NCBI GenBank assembly: GCA_002898675.1
Contig: BEHW01000073.1
Location: forward strand, 1-10,982
Length of the DNA stretch: 10,982 nt
Direction of reading: 5' to 3'
Source: a bacterium HR20
GTDB lineage: Bacteria > Bacteroidota > Ignavibacteria > Kapaibacteriales > NICIL-2
Under the pieces are notes generated by a model, which was not told where the DNA came from, searched no databases, and saw only the letters and a program-made list of their open reading frames with translations. Made by a program: the position numbers and the translations under genes. This document shows, piece after piece, positions 6,866-10,982 of the stretch. Each line of letters starts with the position of its first letter. The stretch's first letter is position 1.

Positions 6866-8853
6866 GGCAGCTGTGCCTTGCTGGTCATTTGAACCGATGC
6901 AGCCTTCTGCAGAAACGCGATGAACTCGTCACGATCGGATGTGTACGTTGCGGTCGCGATAACCGAGCCATTCGGCGACAGCAGCACGTAGAACGGGAGC
7001 AGCGTAGATCCGAAGTGTTCCTGTTGATAGCGCTTGTAGTATTGATCACGCGGATTGTTCCGCCGATCGGTAAATGCTCGCACCAAGATCATGCGCTCCA
7101 TCAAAGAGCGAACCGATGGTTGGGTGAACATGTTTTTTTCCATCCAGCGGCAGTTGGTGCAGCTTACGCCAGTGAAATCTACAAACACTGGCACTCCCTG
7201 TGTACGTGCATGCGCAAGTGCTGCATCAAGATCTTCGGTCCACTGGCCGGGCGCAATCGCAGCAGCTGTTGGTGAGCGCAGCGTCTCATCGGCTGCAGTA
7301 GCGACAGGGCGAGCAGATTCAACGTACACAAACGCCTCGAGTGGGCCGACGGAGCCGCCGAACATTCCTTGCACCAGGTACAGTGTAAGCGCAAAGAATG
7401 CTGCGGCGATAGTTGCGCGAATGCCTCCGACGTATTCGAGCGGTGAGTCGAGCTTTGTGCGAAACAGACCCAGGATGTAGAGAGCAACAAGGAGTGTGCA
7501 ACTTGCCCACGTTGCAAGCACCAGCTCGCGTGAGAGGATTTGCCAGCCGAGGATGCTATCAACACGCGCAAGGTAGCTAATCGCGAACGCGATCTCAATG
7601 AATGCGAACGAGACCTTCAGGTGGTTCATCCAAATTCCAGAGCGCGGAAGGCGCGTAATCGCAGTGGGGAAAAGTGCCAATCCAAAAAAGGGAAGGGCGA
7701 AAACTGCGGCGTAGAGTGTCATTGCAGCAAGCGGACGAAACCACTCACCGCCGGCTGCCATTTTTCCTATGATGTCCACAAACGGAACGGTGCAGGTGAA
7801 CGACGTTAGCGAGAAGACCATACCCATCAAAAACGAAGAGCGGTATCCTCGAGTGCGTGAGGATTCACGGTTGAGCGCGTTGACTAAGCGTGAGGGCAAT
7901 CGCAGTTCATACATTCCAAAGAGGTTGCCCGCAATCACCAGAAATAAGAGTGCAAGGAAAAAGTTCAGCCATGGATTAGTTGCAATGTCGCGCCCGGCAG
8001 TAGCACCGAAGAAAAACGCTGCGACTGCACCGAAGACGATGAAGGTGCTCATGATGCCGAGCGAATAGATCGCTGAATCAAGGATGGGGCGAGTGTGTTC
8101 TTTTTCGGCGCGCTTGGTGAAAAATGACACAGTAATTGGGATCATTGGGTACACGCATGGCATTAGCCATGATCCAATGCCGAGCACAATCGCAAGCCCA
8201 ATCAACCCCAGCCATGACAAGCTCGAAGTTGAGTCTTCACGAGCGTTTGGGATGCTCTCTGAGACATTTGACGCTGGCGAAATGCTTGTTGATGGTGTGG
8301 AGGGAGAAGTAGGCTCTGTTGGCTGGTGAGTGCTCTGCAGGTGTGCAGAATCTGGCTTTGGGCTTCGCGATGGAAGAATGCGCAGCTCGAAGGGGAGCGT
8401 GACTTCGTCGGGAGGCAGGCAGTTCTGGTTGGTGCAGAGCTGATGGTAAATGCGAAGCGTATCGCGGTGGATGCCCGCCGATACCGATCCGATGACTATT
8501 GGCAGTGTAAAACGAACGGCGCCCTTGATTTTCTCGACAGTGATTTCAAACGCGGAGTCATACTCGGTCTGCGGTGGTGGTGCAATACGAATTTTGCTCG
8601 TGAGGATGCCAAGGGCATTGCTAGCCACCGTGAACTCTGTTCGTTGAGGGCCGATGCCATCAGGTGTCAGGTATTCCCGAATGCCGTAGATGTGCCACCC
8701 TTTTTCGATTGTCGCTTGGACGACAATGGTTGTTGTATCGCCTGCACGTGCTTCTTTTGGGAGAGATGCCAGGGTCCAGGTGGCTGGATTTTCCTTGCTC
8801 AGCACGCTGCCGGTTATGCTCACTGCGAATGCGATGTAGATCAGGATACGCAT
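6862..8853 (-). CDS. dsbD: Thiol:disulfide interchange protein DsbD (thioredoxin-family protein)
   Basis: Membrane reductase that carries electrons from cytoplasmic thioredoxin to periplasmic thiols. From the ATG at 8853 it has 663 residues. A signal peptide (about 1-19) leads into a periplasmic N-terminal domain (about 20-160) with the cysteine pair Cys140/Cys145 (LCTNQNC). A Ser/Thr/Pro-rich linker follows (about 162-212). The transmembrane domain (about 213-500) carries Cys233 (MPCVYPMIP) and Cys354 (FTCTVPF). The C-terminal thioredoxin-like domain (about 535-655) has the CTNC active site (565-568). This is the full three-domain DsbD set with all six redox cysteines. The reading frame stays open upstream of this ATG for another 206 codons, so the protein may also be made as a longer fusion (see the segment at 8854-9201). 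The gene ends on TAG inside the dnaB stop region. Confidence 0.93.
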   Translation of the reverse strand: MRILIYIAFAVSITGSVLSKENPATWTLASLPKEARAGDTTTIVVQATIEKGWHIYGIREYLTPDGIGPQRTEFTVASNALGILTSKIRIAPPPQTEYDSAFEITVEKIKGAVRFTLPIVIGSVSAGIHRDTLRIYHQLCTNQNCLPPDEVTLPFELRILPSRSPKPDSAHLQSTHQPTEPTSPSTPSTSISPASNVSESIPNAREDSTSSLSWLGLIGLAIVLGIGSWLMPCVYPMIPITVSFFTKRAEKEHTRPILDSAIYSLGIMSTFIVFGAVAAFFFGATAGRDIATNPWLNFFLALLFLVIAGNLFGMYELRLPSRLVNALNRESSRTRGYRSSFLMGMVFSLTSFTCTVPFVDIIGKMAAGGEWFRPLAAMTLYAAVFALPFFGLALFPTAITRLPRSGIWMNHLKVSFAFIEIAFAISYLARVDSILGWQILSRELVLATWASCTLLVALYILGLFRTKLDSPLEYVGGIRATIAAAFFALTLYLVQGMFGGSVGPLEAFVYVESARPVATAADETLRSPTAAAIAPGQWTEDLDAALAHARTQGVPVFVDFTGVSCTNCRWMEKNMFTQPSVRSLMERMILVRAFTDRRNNPRDQYYKRYQQEHFGSTLLPFYVLLSPNGSVIATATYTSDRDEFIAFLQKAASVQMTSKAQLP
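6864..6879. repeat. Hairpin at the dnaB/dsbD convergent junction
   Basis: AAGGCA (6864-6869), loop GCTG, TGCCTT (6874-6879): a perfect 6-bp stem starting within the dnaB stop codon and formed from the last codons of dsbD. No T-run follows on either strand, so intrinsic termination is doubtful. A smaller similar hairpin (GAGC-TTA-GCTC, 4805-4815) lies at the kinase/rrf2 junction. Confidence 0.4.
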
Positions 8854-9201
8854 GACCGCTGATGAAATTCGGGCGCTCAATGTATCGCGAAGCTCTGTAT
8901 GCTCTCGGCAGTATGCGATAATCGTTTCTGCATCACCAATTGGGTCATCGCTGACTGAGCCGCCTTCGAGCCGATGGCGTTCGCCATGGCAGAGTCGTCG
9001 AGCGCGTTCAGCTAACGTAGTTGGGAGAATTTCCGCAAGGTGGCGGAGTGTTTGCATTGCGTTGACCGTTGGTGGTAGAACATCCGAGAGTGCAAACCAG
9101 ATAGCACGACGTGCGCAGACACGAGCGCGGCCAGCATTGCCGGTTTGGAGGGCACTGCGCCCGGTGTCGAGTTCTTGCATGACTCGGTCGTTTAGATGCA
9201 T
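8854..9201 (-). CDS. Small Arg/Cys-rich protein segment fused in frame upstream of DsbD
   Basis: From ATG 9201 the frame encodes 116 residues and then continues without a stop into the DsbD signal peptide. It looks like real protein: GNAGRARVCARRAIWFAL (21-38), an amphipathic helix LRHLAEILPTTLAERARRL (52-70) and SDDPIGDAETIIAY (84-97). From memory this resembles short uncharacterised proteins of Bacteroidota/Rhodothermota-type bacteria with a GNxGxARVCARRA core, which end soon after the DA-II motif; I cannot confirm this here. AGGA (9214-9211) nine bases before the ATG supports this start. The segment is soluble, with no membrane helix. It may be a true fusion (making the DsbD signal peptide an internal anchor), an upstream gene that lost its stop codon, or a frame disturbed by a sequencing error. 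The frame remains open up to 9471, but the extra residues do not look protein-like. Confidence 0.6.
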
Positions 9202-9325
9202 GAAAAGGCATCCTGATTCGTTCTGCAGCCATCGGCAAAAACGAAATCGCTCATTCCATAGTGCTGAGCGATCGGTAAAAACACGGATTTTTGCCCATCC
9301 CGTTGCAAATTTGTTCATTCCGTAG

Positions 9326-9334
9326 TATGTTTGC
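9326..9334 (+). promoter_or_regulatory. Candidate -7 element for porU
   Basis: TATGTTTGC matches TAnnTTTG exactly and shares the trailing C with the tRNA and rrf2 boxes. A TTTG lies at 9310-9313, but the 12-bp gap is shorter than expected for a -33 element. It would give a leader of about 85 bases before the ATG at 9427. The rest of the divergent region 9202-9426 shows no other signal that I recognise. Confidence 0.35.
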
Positions 9335-9426
9335 GGTGGAAGCTTGAGACACGTCAGTTCTAACCTTCTGCAGGAGCGCCGCAGCGAGATTTGCTCTTCG
9401 ATGTTTTTGTGTTGTCGGTTGTGTAA

Positions 9427-10982
9427 ATGCATCGTACACTGATCGTGCGTGGAGTTCGGGCGCTCGCGCACGGGATTATTGCGCTGAGCGTCGCTGCGGC
9501 ATCAGCACAAGCTCTCCAACGCAATCACCAGGAGCCGCTTTTTCGAGTGCTCTCGTCGAAAGCACAAGAGGTGGTTGTGGCATTTGCTCTTCCTCCAACC
9601 ACGCTCGATACCATTCTCACTAGTGATGGGCGCTTGGCCGTCTGGGTTCGGGGAAACGGTATTGATAGACGCCCCAGCCAAGTTGGCGCACCGATGGTGC
9701 ACATTGCATCGGCTGCTTTAGCCGTACCTCTACCACACGTAGCTGGCAGAGATGCTCGATCAGAGGGATGGAACGTAGAAGTTACCGGTGTTCGTGAGCG
9801 TTGGATTGATCTTCCGCTGGCTCCATATCCGGATGGGGATCGCTCGAACGATAGCGGTGTGTTGCGATTTGCGATCAACGAGCAGCTCTATCGCGAGCAC
9901 CGGCTGCTGGATGTTGAACTCCGCTATGCAGGGATCGCTCGTGGGGTTCCGGTGGGGCATCTTCTCGTCCCTGTAGCCGATTACGATGCACGGAGCAACC
10001 GCACCCGGATTATCGAAGCCTGCACGCTTCATGTGCGGTTCGATACCACCCCAACGTTGCGATCGCTGCCCGATAGAGCACTGCCGATCATCAACGTAGA
10101 ACAACTCCGCATGTGGAGCGCTGCAACGAAGGAAAACAAAACCCAGCGGCGCAAAGCTCCAGTCGTCCTGGATGACGCTGCGCAGTACATCAAAGTCAGC
10201 GTTAGTGAAGAAGGCATTTATGCAATTGATGCGGCACAGCTGGCACGCCTTGGGGTGAGTATCCCGCCGAATCTTGTGCCGACAATCAAGCTCTACGGCT
10301 ACGGTGGGCTGCCACTATCGGAGAAGCCATCCGATGGAGAGCGGAACGAGCCGATCGAGCAACCGATCATTGTCGAAACGAATGCAGATGGATCGCTCCG
10401 TTCAATTGTGTTCTACGCACAAGGTCCGCGCGGATTTGCGTTCGATTCCACGTTGCGACGTTGGCGACGGTACCTCAACCCATACACGACGAAAACGAGT
10501 TATTTACTCGCCTGGGGAGGGAGCATTGGACGCCGAGCAGAGGCACTCGAGCCACCACAGCAGAGTGTGACCAGCGTACCACAGTTTTTTACTCAGCGCA
10601 TCCTGCTCGAGACCGATCGAATCAATCCCTACAGCTCACCCAGCGGCAGGCGCTGGCTGGGCGATCCATTCGACGGTAGTACCGGAATCACACTCACGAC
10701 ACCACTGCCAGGATTTGCGCCGAACGGGAGGCGCATGGAGTACGTTGTTTGCGTGGCGCATAAGATGAGTGGCAATGGCACGGTGACGGTTGCTGAGCAC
10801 GGCACAACCCTTCGAACCCTCCCGCTCCCACAACTGACGCTTCTCTACAGTGAGTACGTCTCGCTGATGGATACTCTCAGTGTGCCGATTGAGTTGGTCG
10901 CGGACGACAGTAGAAGTGTACTTCGGCTAACGTATCAGAATGCCACAGTGCCTTTGGGATCGGCATTTCTTGATTACGTCGA
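9427..10982 (+). CDS. porU: PorU-like type IX secretion sortase, N-terminal part (C25 protease family)
   Basis: The frame starts at ATG 9427, directly after an in-frame TAA (9424-9426), and runs off the right edge after 518 codons; full PorU proteins are usually over 1000 residues. PorU is the outer-membrane-associated cysteine protease that removes the C-terminal signal from type IX secretion cargo and helps attach it to the cell surface. Residues 1-29 form a signal peptide (basic n-region, hydrophobic core about 12-25, AQA near the cleavage site). Residues 255-300 hold the typical YIKVSVSEEGIYAID...LYGYGGLPLSE pattern, 326-336 IVFYAQGPRGF, 350-360 the NPYTTKTSYLL segment, and 402-413 a SSPSGRRWLGDPF-like segment, ending near AFLDYV (513-518), just before the expected C25 catalytic domain. 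The catalytic His/Cys are beyond the window, so activity cannot be judged; another Por-secreted C25 protease is the main alternative. No other T9SS gene is in the window. Confidence 0.85.
   Translation, partial: MHRTLIVRGVRALAHGIIALSVAAASAQALQRNHQEPLFRVLSSKAQEVVVAFALPPTTLDTILTSDGRLAVWVRGNGIDRRPSQVGAPMVHIASAALAVPLPHVAGRDARSEGWNVEVTGVRERWIDLPLAPYPDGDRSNDSGVLRFAINEQLYREHRLLDVELRYAGIARGVPVGHLLVPVADYDARSNRTRIIEACTLHVRFDTTPTLRSLPDRALPIINVEQLRMWSAATKENKTQRRKAPVVLDDAAQYIKVSVSEEGIYAIDAAQLARLGVSIPPNLVPTIKLYGYGGLPLSEKPSDGERNEPIEQPIIVETNADGSLRSIVFYAQGPRGFAFDSTLRRWRRYLNPYTTKTSYLLAWGGSIGRRAEALEPPQQSVTSVPQFFTQRILLETDRINPYSSPSGRRWLGDPFDGSTGITLTTPLPGFAPNGRRMEYVVCVAHKMSGNGTVTVAEHGTTLRTLPLPQLTLLYSEYVSLMDTLSVPIELVADDSRSVLRLTYQNATVPLGSAFLDYV

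Noticed and set aside
7055..8862. Several plus-strand frames of 80-180 codons opposite dsbD
   Set aside because: They are shadows of the dsbD coding strand; their translations show no domain pattern, while the minus frame shows all DsbD motifs.
9202..9471. Extension of the DsbD frame up to ATG 9471 (869-residue protein)
   Set aside because: The added residues do not look like a folded domain, the region overlaps the porU start, and ATG 9201 has a ribosome-binding-site-like AGGA. ATG 9318 remains possible but unsupported.
1..10982. CRISPR array, insertion sequence, phage or plasmid genes, origin of replication
   Set aside because: No regularly spaced repeats, transposase or integrase motifs, terminal inverted repeats or DnaA-box cluster were seen. 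dnaB alone does not mark an origin.

Overview
The window reads as a chromosomal stretch of a bacterium from the Bacteroidota/Chlorobiota side of the tree (possibly a Kapabacteria- or Ignavibacteria-like lineage). Three things point that way: a PorU-type C25 protease N-terminus of the type IX secretion system at the right edge; a Bacteroidetes-style Rrf2 regulator; and several putative promoters carrying a TAnnTTTG-like -7 element, here TATnTTTGC, with few convincing Shine-Dalgarno sequences. The DNA is gene-dense and moderately GC-rich. I see no insertion sequence, CRISPR array, phage gene or other mobile element.

Layout, left to right. (1) 1-187: a possible C-terminal tail of an unidentified plus-strand gene, then about 105 bp with nothing recognised. 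(2) 188-1711: an M32 metallocarboxypeptidase. (3) 1708-1861: a self-contained tRNA-Thr(CGT) unit, with a promoter whose -35 box overlaps the peptidase stop codon, a small inverted repeat around the -10 box, the tRNA, and a rho-independent terminator. (4) 1881-4812: a three-gene operon with overlapping reading frames, encoding an eight-helix membrane GAF/SpoIIE-type PP2C phosphatase, a STAS anti-sigma antagonist and an RsbW-like HATPase kinase. This is a complete RsbU-V-W style partner-switching cassette. (5) 4809-5309, minus strand: an Rrf2 regulator with three Fe-S ligand-type cysteines. (6) 5411-6865: the replicative helicase dnaB, divergent from rrf2 across a nearly mirror-symmetric promoter pair. 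(7) 6862-9201, minus strand: a DsbD-type thiol-disulfide interchange protein, joined in frame and without a stop codon to a small cysteine/arginine-rich cytoplasmic-looking segment upstream. (8) 9427 to the right edge: the N-terminal 518 residues of a PorU-like T9SS sortase.

How the parts fit: the phosphatase, STAS protein and kinase form one signalling circuit in which an unknown membrane signal would control dephosphorylation of the STAS protein and so release of the kinase's client. No sigma factor or other client is encoded here. DsbD and PorU both serve the cell envelope: DsbD passes reducing power to the periplasm and PorU matures secreted proteins at the outer membrane. dnaB and the tRNA are housekeeping genes. 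Both convergent gene pairs (kinase/rrf2 and dnaB/dsbD) overlap by exactly four bases that form both stop codons. The most distinctive observations are the DsbD in-frame fusion, the orphan partner-switching cassette and the recurring promoter element.
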